NCBI RefSeq assembly: GCF_001429785.1
Contig: NZ_LMJF01000014.1
Location: forward strand, 1,392-65,391
Source of the DNA: Lysobacter sp. Root916
GTDB taxonomy: Bacteria > Pseudomonadota > Gammaproteobacteria > Xanthomonadales > Xanthomonadaceae
DNA length: 64,000 bases
Direction of reading: 5' to 3'
Below the pieces are notes generated by a model that saw only the letters and a program-made list of their open reading frames with translations, made no database searches and had not been told where the DNA came from. Of the stretch, positions 57,333 to 64,000 are shown piece after piece; positions within the stretch are counted from its first letter, which is position 1; every line of letters begins with the position of its first letter. Position numbers and translations under genes: made by a program.

Positions 57333-58583
57333 ATGACCCATACCCTGCTGCTGCAACTGCTGGTGATCCTGGTGGTGGCGCGCGCCTGCGGCGCGGTGCT
57401 GAAGCGCTTCGGCCAGCCCGCGGTGGTCGGCGAGATGGCCGCCGGTTTCGTGCTCGGCCCGGTGGTGTTCGGCGCGGTGCTGCCGGAAGCGCACGCGGCC
57501 TTGTTCGCGCCGGCCTCGCTGCCGGCGCTGGGCTCGCTGTCGACCTTGGGCCTGGTGTTGTTCATGTTCATCGTCGGCGCCGAGCTGCGCGCGCCCGACG
57601 GCGTGCGCGCGCAATTGCGCGAGGCCGGCGCGGTCGGTTTGTTCGGCGTGCTGCTGCCGGTGGTCCTGGGCATCGCGGTGTCGCCCTGGCTGCATCCGCT
57701 GGCGCCGGCCGGCGTCGGCTTCTGGCCGTTCGCGCTGTTCATGGCCGCGGCGATGTCGATCACCGCCTTCCCGGTGATGGCGCGCATCCTCAAGGACCGC
57801 GGCCTCAGCCAGACCCGCCTGGGCCGGCTGGCGCTGGGCTCGGCCGCGATCGCCGACGTGTTCGCCTGGATCGTGCTGGCGCTGGTGGTGGCCCTGGTCG
57901 GCAGCGGCGAAGGCGCCTGGGGCTTCGCCAAGATCTGCATCGGCCTGCTGGCGCTGCTGGCCCTGGCCTTCGGCGTGCTCAAGCCCGCTTACGCGGCCCT
58001 GCTGCGCCGCTACGCGCCCGACGGCCATCCCTCGGTGGCGATGCTGGCCGCGCTGGTGATCGGCTTGCTCGCCTGCGCCGCGCTGACCGAATGGCTGGGC
58101 CTGCACGCGGTGTTCGGCGCCTTCGTGTTCGGCGCCTGCCTGCCGCGCGACGACCGCCTGCTGCGCACCCTGACCGAGCGCTTGGAATACGCGGCGGTGG
58201 TGATCCTGATGCCGATCTTCTTCGCCCTGGCCGGCCTCAACACCCGCGCCGAGGCCTTCGTCGGCGCCGGCCTGGGCGCGTTGGCGCTGATCCTGGTGGT
58301 GGCGGTGACCGGCAAGATCGCCGGCGGCGCGCTGGGCGCGCGCATCGCCGGCTACGGCTGGCGCGACAGCCTGGCCACGGGCGCGCTGATGAACGCGCGC
58401 GGGCTGATGGAGCTGATCGTGATGAAGGTCGGCCTGGACGCAGGCCTGATCGGGCCGGAGCTGTTCACCATGCTGCTGGCGATGGCGATCGCGACCACGG
58501 TGATGACCTCGCCGCTGCTGAGCCTGTTCGCCGGCAGCGCGGCGCGGCCCGACGCGCCACGCGCGCAAGGCACGCGGCGCTAG
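57333..58583 (+). CDS. CPA2-family cation:proton antiporter
   Basis: The 416-residue protein has about twelve hydrophobic segments and the CPA2 signature, including GEMAAGFVLGP, a MFIVGAEL segment and FMAAAMSITAFPVMARIL. There is no C-terminal RCK domain, which separates it from KefB at 15670. It lies 36 bases after the glycosyltransferase, so it may be co-transcribed, but it is not a regular member of aryl-polyene clusters. Confidence 0.88.
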   Translation: MTHTLLLQLLVILVVARACGAVLKRFGQPAVVGEMAAGFVLGPVVFGAVLPEAHAALFAPASLPALGSLSTLGLVLFMFIVGAELRAPDGVRAQLREAGAVGLFGVLLPVVLGIAVSPWLHPLAPAGVGFWPFALFMAAAMSITAFPVMARILKDRGLSQTRLGRLALGSAAIADVFAWIVLALVVALVGSGEGAWGFAKICIGLLALLALAFGVLKPAYAALLRRYAPDGHPSVAMLAALVIGLLACAALTEWLGLHAVFGAFVFGACLPRDDRLLRTLTERLEYAAVVILMPIFFALAGLNTRAEAFVGAGLGALALILVVAVTGKIAGGALGARIAGYGWRDSLATGALMNARGLMELIVMKVGLDAGLIGPELFTMLLAMAIATTVMTSPLLSLFAGSAARPDAPRAQGTRR

Positions 58584-58595
58584 GACGCGCGCGAC

Positions 58596-59078
58596 TCAGT
58601 TGCGCGGCGGCACCGGCGGCGGCGGCGCGCTCGGGCCGGGATCGCCGAGCGGCGGCGGATTGGCGACCCAAATCGCCACGCCGTGGCCGTACTTCTGGCG
58701 CGGCGTGATGTCGATGCCGACGCCGCCGGAACTGAAACTGCGGCCGCCGTAACGGCCGCCGCCGGCGCCGACGCTGACCCCGCCGCCGCCGTAGCCGTCC
58801 TCGGTGCCCTGGAACAGCACGCCGTTGGCGCCGAGCTTGGCGGCCTCGGTGCGCAGCTTGCCGATCACCGAGTTCATCTTGTTCTGTTCGCCGTAGGTGA
58901 ACGCACCGCTGTTGCTCTGCAGCGTGGCGATCTGCTCGTAACCGCCCGGCGGCGGCGCGAAGTACACGCGCACCTGGGCCGGATCGATCGGCGGCCGCGG
59001 CGAGCCGACCAGGACGTGCGAACTGGCGCAGGCGGCCAGCATCGGAATCAGCAGGGCGATAGCGAGACGACGGCGCAT
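58596..59078 (-). CDS. Lipoprotein of unknown function
   Basis: The 160-residue protein has a lipobox LAAC (Cys at about residue 17). The mature domain has VRVYFAPPPGGYEQIATLQ and LRTEAAKLGANGVLFQG, a fold of the small bacterial lipoprotein kind that resembles DUF4156-like proteins. A Gly-rich loop follows (about 95-115), and the end is Pro-rich. It is convergent to the antiporter. Confidence 0.65.
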   Translation of the reverse strand: MRRRLAIALLIPMLAACASSHVLVGSPRPPIDPAQVRVYFAPPPGGYEQIATLQSNSGAFTYGEQNKMNSVIGKLRTEAAKLGANGVLFQGTEDGYGGGGVSVGAGGGRYGGRSFSSGGVGIDITPRQKYGHGVAIWVANPPPLGDPGPSAPPPPVPPRN

Positions 59079-59254
59079 GGCGCGACTCCGCGGGTGGACA
59101 GTTGCGTCCATGCTACCCCCGACCCCGGGAGGTGGGGTGACGGCGCGCCGAACGGGCGTCGCGGGCCGACGGGTGGGGTGATGGGGCGGGTGCGACGACG
59201 ACGGGAGTGCACGGCTTCGATCGGCTGTCGTCGCGAGCGGAGGAGAACCAAGTC

Positions 59255-59284
59255 ACTGGATCCCCGCCTTCGCGGGGATGACGG
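59255..59284. repeat. REP-like extragenic palindrome
   Basis: TCCCCGC and GCGGGGA flank CTTC at 59261-59278, inside a GGATCCCCGCCTTCGCGGGG-type block. Similar palindromes are common between genes in many proteobacteria, including Xanthomonadaceae. Confidence 0.75.
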
Positions 59285-59325
59285 ATCGAAACCATGCTGG
59301 TGGCCGTAGCCCTTCCAGTATCCCC

Positions 59326-59402
59326 AATCCCGAATCCCGAATCCCGATTCCCGAATCCCGATTCCCGATTCCCGAATCCCGAATCCCGATTCCCGATTCC
59401 CG
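59326..59402. repeat. Eleven-unit heptamer tandem repeat (AATCCCG/ATTCCCG)
   Basis: Eleven 7-base units, AATCCCG or ATTCCCG, fill the space just before the fabG stop codon. The two unit types alternate irregularly. The gap 59079-59406 otherwise holds only the REP-like palindrome. Confidence 0.9.
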
Positions 59403-59406
59403 GCCC

Positions 59407-60147
59407 CTAACCCATGCCGCCGTTGATCCCGATCACCTGGCCGTTGATGTAGCCGGCCGCGTCCGAGCACAGAAAGCCGACCAGGGCCGCGACCTCGTCC
59501 GGGCGGCCGGCGCGGCCAGCCGGCACCAGCTGGCGCAGGGTCTCGGGCGGAAACGCGTCGGCGGCCATGCGGCCTTCGATCACGCCCGGCGCGACCACGT
59601 TGACGGTGATCCCGCGCGAGGCCATTTCGCGCGCCAGCGACATCGAGGCACCGTGCAGGCCGGCCTTGGCCGCGGCGTAGTTGGTCTGGCCGCGGTTGCC
59701 CAGCACCGCCGCCACCGACGACACGCTCACGATCCGGCCCCAGCGCGTGCGCGCCATCGGCAGCAGCAGCGGCTGGGTCACGTGGAAGAAGCCGTGCAGC
59801 GAAATGTCGATCACGCGCTTCCACTGCGCATCGCTCATGCCGGCCATCGGCGCATCGTCGTGCACGCCGGCGTTGTTGACCACGACCTGGATCGGGCCGT
59901 CGGCCAACAGCCCCTCGATCGCCGCGCGCGCGGCCTCGCCGTCGGCGACGTCGAAGGCCACCGCCTGGGCGCTGCCTCCGGCTTCGCGGATCGCCGCCAC
60001 CGTGGCCTGGGCGCGTTCGGGATTGGCGTTGGCGTGCACGATCACGTGCAGGCCATCGGCGCCCAGGCGCGCGCAGATCGCCGCGCCGAGATCGCCGCTG
60101 CCGCCGGTGACCAGGGCGCGGCGGGCGGTGGAGGACGACTGGCTCAT
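59407..60147 (-). CDS. fabG: 3-oxoacyl-ACP reductase (FabG-like) of the aryl-polyene cluster
   Basis: The 246-residue short-chain dehydrogenase has the cofactor motif TGGSGDLG (14-21), NNAG, and catalytic Ser144, Tyr157 and Lys161. It reduces the 3-ketoacyl chain with NADPH. In its context it is the ketoreductase that pairs with the KS, chain-length factor and dehydratase. ATG at 60147 is the family start; the frame runs upstream without support. Confidence 0.88.
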   Translation of the reverse strand: MSQSSSTARRALVTGGSGDLGAAICARLGADGLHVIVHANANPERAQATVAAIREAGGSAQAVAFDVADGEAARAAIEGLLADGPIQVVVNNAGVHDDAPMAGMSDAQWKRVIDISLHGFFHVTQPLLLPMARTRWGRIVSVSSVAAVLGNRGQTNYAAAKAGLHGASMSLAREMASRGITVNVVAPGVIEGRMAADAFPPETLRQLVPAGRAGRPDEVAALVGFLCSDAAGYINGQVIGINGGMG

Positions 60148-60276
60148 GCGCAGGGCTCGCGGCGGCGGAAACCGCGATTGTCCCCGCAGCGCGGCTGCGG
60201 CGAAAGCGCCCTGCGCGGACACGGTGGCGTGCGCGCTAGCGTCGCGACCGGGCGCGGCGGCCGGGTGTGCGCCGGC

Positions 60277-60762
60277 TCAGTACGGCGCGAAACCTTCCGG
60301 ATACGGCGGATCGCCGTCGTCGCCGTTGCTGTTGGCGGTCTGCGCCAGGGTCTGGGTGACGATCGCGCCGGTATCGCTGCAAGCCAACTGCTGGCTGCCT
60401 TCCCACACCGCCCAGTCCTCGCCGTTGCCGTCCAGCACCACGATCCAGAACTGCAGCGTGCGCTGCGCGTAAGGCTCCATCCGCATCGAGGGCGGATCCA
60501 CGAAACTCACCGTGACCGCGCCGCTGTCGTCCTGACTCTGGTTCCAGCCGTTGAACACCATCGACTGGCCGTGCACCAGTTGGAACAGGTCGGTCCAGGT
60601 ATCCGGCGCCATGCCCTCGACGTAGGGGCGGTCGGTGCGCTCGATCCAGTTCAGGCGCGCGTTGTCGCGCTCCTGCAGGGCGATGCGCAAGGTGAAGCGA
60701 TGGCCGAACTGGCCGTCGGCCTGGTACGGCTCCACGCTCAGCAATTCGAACTCGAGGCTCAT
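60277..60762 (-). CDS. Unknown soluble protein inside the aryl-polyene cluster
   Basis: The 161-residue protein has no signal peptide or membrane span. It is acidic and Trp/Tyr-rich (WTDLFQLVHGQ, FWIVVLDGNGEDWAVWEG), and ends with a Ser/Asn/Asp-rich tail. I recognise no family. It lies between the dehydratase and fabG with gaps of 76 and 129 bases, in the same orientation, so it is probably in the same transcript. It might be a cargo or a lineage-specific addition; nothing shows a biosynthetic role. Confidence 0.55.
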   Translation of the reverse strand: MSLEFELLSVEPYQADGQFGHRFTLRIALQERDNARLNWIERTDRPYVEGMAPDTWTDLFQLVHGQSMVFNGWNQSQDDSGAVTVSFVDPPSMRMEPYAQRTLQFWIVVLDGNGEDWAVWEGSQQLACSDTGAIVTQTLAQTANSNGDDGDPPYPEGFAPY

Positions 60763-60838
60763 GGCGGTTCTCCGGTAGCGGCGGCGCGAACCCGCGCGAC
60801 ATCTACCTGGAACGCGCCGCCGCCGGCGCTGTGAACGC

Positions 60839-61270
60839 TCAGTCCGGGCGCAGCATCACCGCGGCGCGGCCGCGGGCGAGCACGACGCCGTCGTGATGCA
60901 GGTCGAACTCGTATTGCCAGCTGTCGCCGCCGTCGACCAGCTTGCGCGCCTGCGCCTCGATCGCGCCGGGCAGATCGTCGATGCGCGCCACGCGCAGTTC
61001 GACGCCGCGCAAGGCCACCAGAAAGCCGGGGCGTGCCGCGCCGCCGGACGCGCGCGCGAGCAGGCCGCCATGCACCGCCATCGCCTGCGCGCCGTACTCG
61101 CACAGGTGCAGCGCGCGCAGACGGCCGTGGCTGCGCAGCGGATGCGCGGGATCGCGATGCCCGTGGCTGCGCAAACGAATGGCGTCGGCGTCCCAGTCCA
61201 GCACCTCCTCCCACAGGCACATCGTGCCCTGGTGCGGGATCAGCGCGGCGATGTCCTCACGGCTGCGCAT
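60839..61270 (-). CDS. Hotdog-fold 3-hydroxyacyl-ACP dehydratase (ApeP-like)
   Basis: The 143-residue protein has ALIPHQGTMCLWEEV at the start (His13 as the likely catalytic residue) and a hotdog-like layout with a long central helix, CEYGAQAMAVHGGLLA. It resembles the FabZ-like dehydratases of aryl-polyene clusters that make the conjugated double bonds. It overlaps the MMPL gene by 14 bases, so it is co-translated with the exporter. Confidence 0.8.
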   Translation of the reverse strand: MRSREDIAALIPHQGTMCLWEEVLDWDADAIRLRSHGHRDPAHPLRSHGRLRALHLCEYGAQAMAVHGGLLARASGGAARPGFLVALRGVELRVARIDDLPGAIEAQARKLVDGGDSWQYEFDLHHDGVVLARGRAAVMLRPD

Positions 61271-63602
61271 CGGCGCGCTCCCGCATGCTCGCCGGCTCGC
61301 GCACGATCAACAGCGCGAGCACGAAGTTGAAGGCCACGCCCAGCGCGACCGTGGCGCCGATCGCGCGCAGCACCGGAATCGACGAGGACGCCAACAGCGC
61401 GAACACCAGCAAGGTGGTCAGGCTGCAGACGATCACCGCGTGCAGGGTGCGCAGCTGTTCGGCGTAGTCGTCGCCGGCGTGGTCGAAGAACAGCGCGTAA
61501 TCCAGGCCCAGGCCGGCGGCCAGGATCAGCGCGACCAGATGGAACAGATTGAGCTCGATGCCCAGCCCGCGCAGCACCGCCAGAATCAACAGCGTGGTCA
61601 GCGCCATCGGCGCCAGCACCCGCAGCACCCTCCGCGGCGAGCGCAGCGCGATCCATACCGTGAGCGTCAGCAGCACCGCCGCCAGGCCCAGGGCCAACAG
61701 CACGCGCCCGCGGTAGGCGGCGACCAGCGACTCGGAGGCCTGCTTGAGATCTAGCAGCTGGGCGCCGTGCGCGCTGGCCACGCGCGCGACCGCGGCCGGG
61801 TCTTTCAATCCGTTCAGCGAGACCAGCGCGGTGGCGTGGCCGGGCCGCTGCAGCAGCAGGCCGGCGACGCTGGCCGCCAGCGGCATGCCGTCCAGGTCGG
61901 CCGCGATCAGCGGCGGCGCGCTACGCGCGGCGGCGACGTCGGCGGCGAAACCGGCGAAGGCATCGGCGCGGAACGGGCTGTCGACGACCGCCGAGGCTAG
62001 CGCCGCATCCAGCGTTGCCGCGCCCGGCAGTTTGATCTGGCGCGCGCGCTGGGTGGCCGCGCTGGGCAGATAGCGCGCGGCCAGGTCGTAGCCGGCGACC
62101 GCGCCCTGCGCGCGCAAGGTTTGCAGCGCCGGCAGCAGGCGTTCGGACGCGCGCAGCGCGGCTTCGGCGTCGCCGGCCTCCAGCGCGATCACGTAACGCA
62201 CGTCGGGCGCGCCCAGCTCGCCGCGCAGTTGCGCGTCGCGCGCGAGCGCGTCGGCCGGCACCGGGGTGAGCTTGGCCAGATCGTTCTGCCAGAACGCGCC
62301 CGGCGCCAGCCAGGCCACGCCCAGCGCGAGCGCGGCCAGCGCCAGCATCGCCGGCACGCGCAGACGCGGCAGCCGCGCCAGCGCCGCCCAGGCGCGCGCC
62401 AGCCAGGCCGAATCGGCGGCGTCGCGCGGCGAGGGATCGATCAGCGCCGGCAGCAGGAAGCGCGTGGTCAGCGCGGCCGTGCCCAGGCCGACGATGGTGA
62501 ACACCGCCAACTGCTTGAGCCCGTCCACGCCCGAGACCAGGAAGGTCAGATAGGCGATGCAGGTCGAGGCCACGCCGGTGCCCAGGGTCGGCCACAGCGC
62601 GCGCGCGCTGGCCCAGGGCGACAGGCCCGGCCGCTGATGGCTGAACAGATGGATCGGATAGTCCTGGGCGACGCCGATCAAGGTGAAACCGAACGCGACG
62701 GTTATGCCGTGCACGCCATCGAACATCAGCGCGACCGCGCCCAGGCCGGCCAGACCGGCGCTGGCCAGCGGCAGGCCGCCCAGCAGCGGCGCTTTCCAGC
62801 TGCGATAGGCCAGCCACAGCAGCAGCACGAACACCAGGCTGTCGATGGTGCCGATCAGGCTGGCCTCGCGCGCGGTGCGGCCGCCGATCTCGACCGAGAA
62901 CGCGCCCGGCCCGCTCAGGGTGAGCTGCGCCTTGGACGCGCCGCGGGCCTGCGCGAACGCGGCGCGGATCGCGTCCACCGCGGCCTGCTGGCCGGTGGGA
63001 TCGAAGCCCGCCGCGCGCGTTTCCAGCGCCAGCAGCGCTTCGCGCCCGGCACGGTCGAACCAGACCCCATGCAAGCGCTGCGGCGCGTTCGCCGGCTGCC
63101 AGGCCTCGGCCAGCTTCAGGGTTTCCAGGGTGGGATCGTTCGGCAGCAGCGGCTCCAGCATCGCCGAGGCCGGCGAGCCCAGATCCTGCACGCGCGCCTG
63201 CAGCTCTTCGCCCAGATAGGCGGCGTCGAAGGCCTGGCTGTCCAAGGTCGGCGACAACAGATAGCGGTACGGGCGCAGGCGTTCGGGGATCGCGTCCAGG
63301 CCGAGGTCGGCGCCGTTGGCGACCAGCTTGAATTCCGGTTTGGTCGCGAGTGCCGCGCGCATCGCCTGCGACTGCGTCGCCAGCGTTTGCGGCGTGTCGC
63401 CCGACAGCGCCACCAACAGCAGACGCGAGCCCGGGCCTTCGCCGAGTTCGTCGATCAACAGCTTCTGCGCGGGCGTGCGCGCGCTGGGCATGAAGCGGCG
63501 CAGATCGCCGCTGAGCTCCAGGTGCCCGCTGATCGCCCAGCCCGCGAGCGCCAGCGCGGCCAGCCACAGCAGCGCGAGGGCGAGACGACGCGTCGGCGTC
63601 AT
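61257..63602 (-). CDS. MMPL/RND-family exporter of the aryl-polyene cluster
   Basis: The 781-residue protein has an N-terminal membrane span, a large periplasmic domain, a block of membrane spans, a second large domain and a second block of spans, the classical MMPL/RND duplication. In aryl-polyene and xanthomonadin clusters such exporters move the lipid-linked product across the envelope. ATG at 63602 overlaps the upstream LolA-like gene by four bases, and its end overlaps the dehydratase by 14. Confidence 0.88.
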   Translation of the reverse strand: MTPTRRLALALLWLAALALAGWAISGHLELSGDLRRFMPSARTPAQKLLIDELGEGPGSRLLLVALSGDTPQTLATQSQAMRAALATKPEFKLVANGADLGLDAIPERLRPYRYLLSPTLDSQAFDAAYLGEELQARVQDLGSPASAMLEPLLPNDPTLETLKLAEAWQPANAPQRLHGVWFDRAGREALLALETRAAGFDPTGQQAAVDAIRAAFAQARGASKAQLTLSGPGAFSVEIGGRTAREASLIGTIDSLVFVLLLWLAYRSWKAPLLGGLPLASAGLAGLGAVALMFDGVHGITVAFGFTLIGVAQDYPIHLFSHQRPGLSPWASARALWPTLGTGVASTCIAYLTFLVSGVDGLKQLAVFTIVGLGTAALTTRFLLPALIDPSPRDAADSAWLARAWAALARLPRLRVPAMLALAALALGVAWLAPGAFWQNDLAKLTPVPADALARDAQLRGELGAPDVRYVIALEAGDAEAALRASERLLPALQTLRAQGAVAGYDLAARYLPSAATQRARQIKLPGAATLDAALASAVVDSPFRADAFAGFAADVAAARSAPPLIAADLDGMPLAASVAGLLLQRPGHATALVSLNGLKDPAAVARVASAHGAQLLDLKQASESLVAAYRGRVLLALGLAAVLLTLTVWIALRSPRRVLRVLAPMALTTLLILAVLRGLGIELNLFHLVALILAAGLGLDYALFFDHAGDDYAEQLRTLHAVIVCSLTTLLVFALLASSSIPVLRAIGATVALGVAFNFVLALLIVREPASMRERADAQP

Positions 63603-64000
63603 CGCTGGGCGGCGCCGTGGCCGCGGCACAGCGCCGCGAATTGACTGGCGTCGGTGACGTTGGCCGCTTCGCGCGCCGCGCCGGCCAGCAAGGTGCGCTG
63701 CAGTTCGATGCCGCCGCTGGCGTCCGAACGCGCGGGGCGCGCTTCGATGCAACGCAGCTCGGCGCCGCGCCCGCGCAGGGTGATGCCCTGCAGCTTGGCC
63801 GCGACCGCGCTGCTGCGCGGCGTGAGCGTCATGGTCCACTGCTGGCGCGTGCCTTCGGCGGCGACCAGGTACTGCTGCTCCAGGCGTTTGCGGTCGCCGG
63901 CCAGCAGGGCGCCGAAGCTGGCCTGCAGGCCGGCCAGTTCCGGCGCGCGCGCCAGCGAGAACGTGCGCGCGGCCTTGCCGGCGCGCTGGATCTTCACTTC
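63599..64000 (-). CDS. LolA-like outer-membrane carrier protein (3' part, runs off right edge)
   Basis: Only the last ~133 residues are visible; the start lies beyond the window. The sequence (TLTPRSSAVAAKLQGITLRG, ending in a hydrophilic tail) resembles the C-terminal part of LolA-like periplasmic carriers of aryl-polyene clusters. It overlaps the MMPL start by four bases. A complete signal peptide cannot be checked. Confidence 0.65.
   Translation of the reverse strand, partial: EVKIQRAGKAARTFSLARAPELAGLQASFGALLAGDRKRLEQQYLVAAEGTRQQWTMTLTPRSSAVAAKLQGITLRGRGAELRCIEARPARSDASGGIELQRTLLAGAAREAANVTDASQFAALCRGHGAAQR

Noticed and set aside
62121-63644. 507-codon + strand frame opposite the MMPL exporter
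   Set aside because: Gln/Arg/Ala-rich antisense shadow. The exporter frame has clear membrane and duplication features.

Overview
The window reads as chromosomal DNA of a Xanthomonadaceae gammaproteobacterium, most likely Lysobacter. The signs are very high GC, a rhlB/trxA/rho block, dense secreted peptidases, C-rich-loop RNA next to polA, a type IV secretion effector with a C-terminal XVIPCD domain, and the start of a xanthomonadin-like aryl-polyene cluster. No rRNA, tRNA, CRISPR array, insertion sequence or prophage was seen.

Layout. 1-0.6 kb: 5' part of a secreted repeat protein that runs off the left edge. 1.4-2.4 kb: an XRE-cupin regulator and a possible small RNA ending in a strong terminator. 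2.4-5.7 kb: ung coupled to a double-receiver protein, then ftsE-ftsX. 6.1-10.9 kb: a small secreted protein, rhlB, trxA and rho. 11.0-14.3 kb: an XVIPCD effector with a periplasmic candidate immunity protein, and a dead response-regulator fragment. 14.5-17.5 kb: a TonB-like periplasmic protein and a KefB-type antiporter. 17.6-18.9 kb: a lower-GC pair of unknown exported proteins. 19.0-22.6 kb: a membrane-anchored ankyrin-repeat giant overlapping ycgL. 22.6-23.4 kb: a repeat-rich non-coding stretch. 23.4-25.9 kb: cytochrome bd oxidase (cydA-cydB). 26.1-31.4 kb: an S9 peptidase, two coupled unknowns and hemF. 31.4-36.1 kb: a DUF421 protein, an sX13-like sRNA, polA, a DUF2782 lipoprotein and a GNAT acetyltransferase. 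36.4-41.5 kb: a secreted metzincin, uvrD and a secreted peptidase MA-like protein. 41.6-50.1 kb: UPF0114, a coupled GST-DPP IV-transglutaminase operon, a tandem pair of CxxC membrane proteins, a Coa1-like protein and a DUF885 peptidase. 50.2-54.3 kb: a beta-lactamase-fold membrane protein, a second XRE-cupin regulator behind a 15-codon leader ORF, and a DUF218 protein. 54.5-64 kb: the aryl-polyene-type cluster, with KS, KS-like chain-length factor, glycosyltransferase and antiporter on the + strand, and LolA-like protein, MMPL exporter, dehydratase, an unknown and FabG on the - strand.

Functional themes are RNA and DNA housekeeping (rhlB, rho, polA, uvrD, ung), envelope biology (ftsEX, pigment assembly and export), a large set of exported proteases consistent with a predatory or lytic lifestyle, and contact-dependent killing (T4SS effector with candidate immunity). 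The most interesting items are the effector/immunity pair, the leader ORF that overlaps the start of the second XRE-cupin gene, the two small-RNA candidates, the tandem CxxC proteins, and the unknown protein inside the aryl-polyene cluster.
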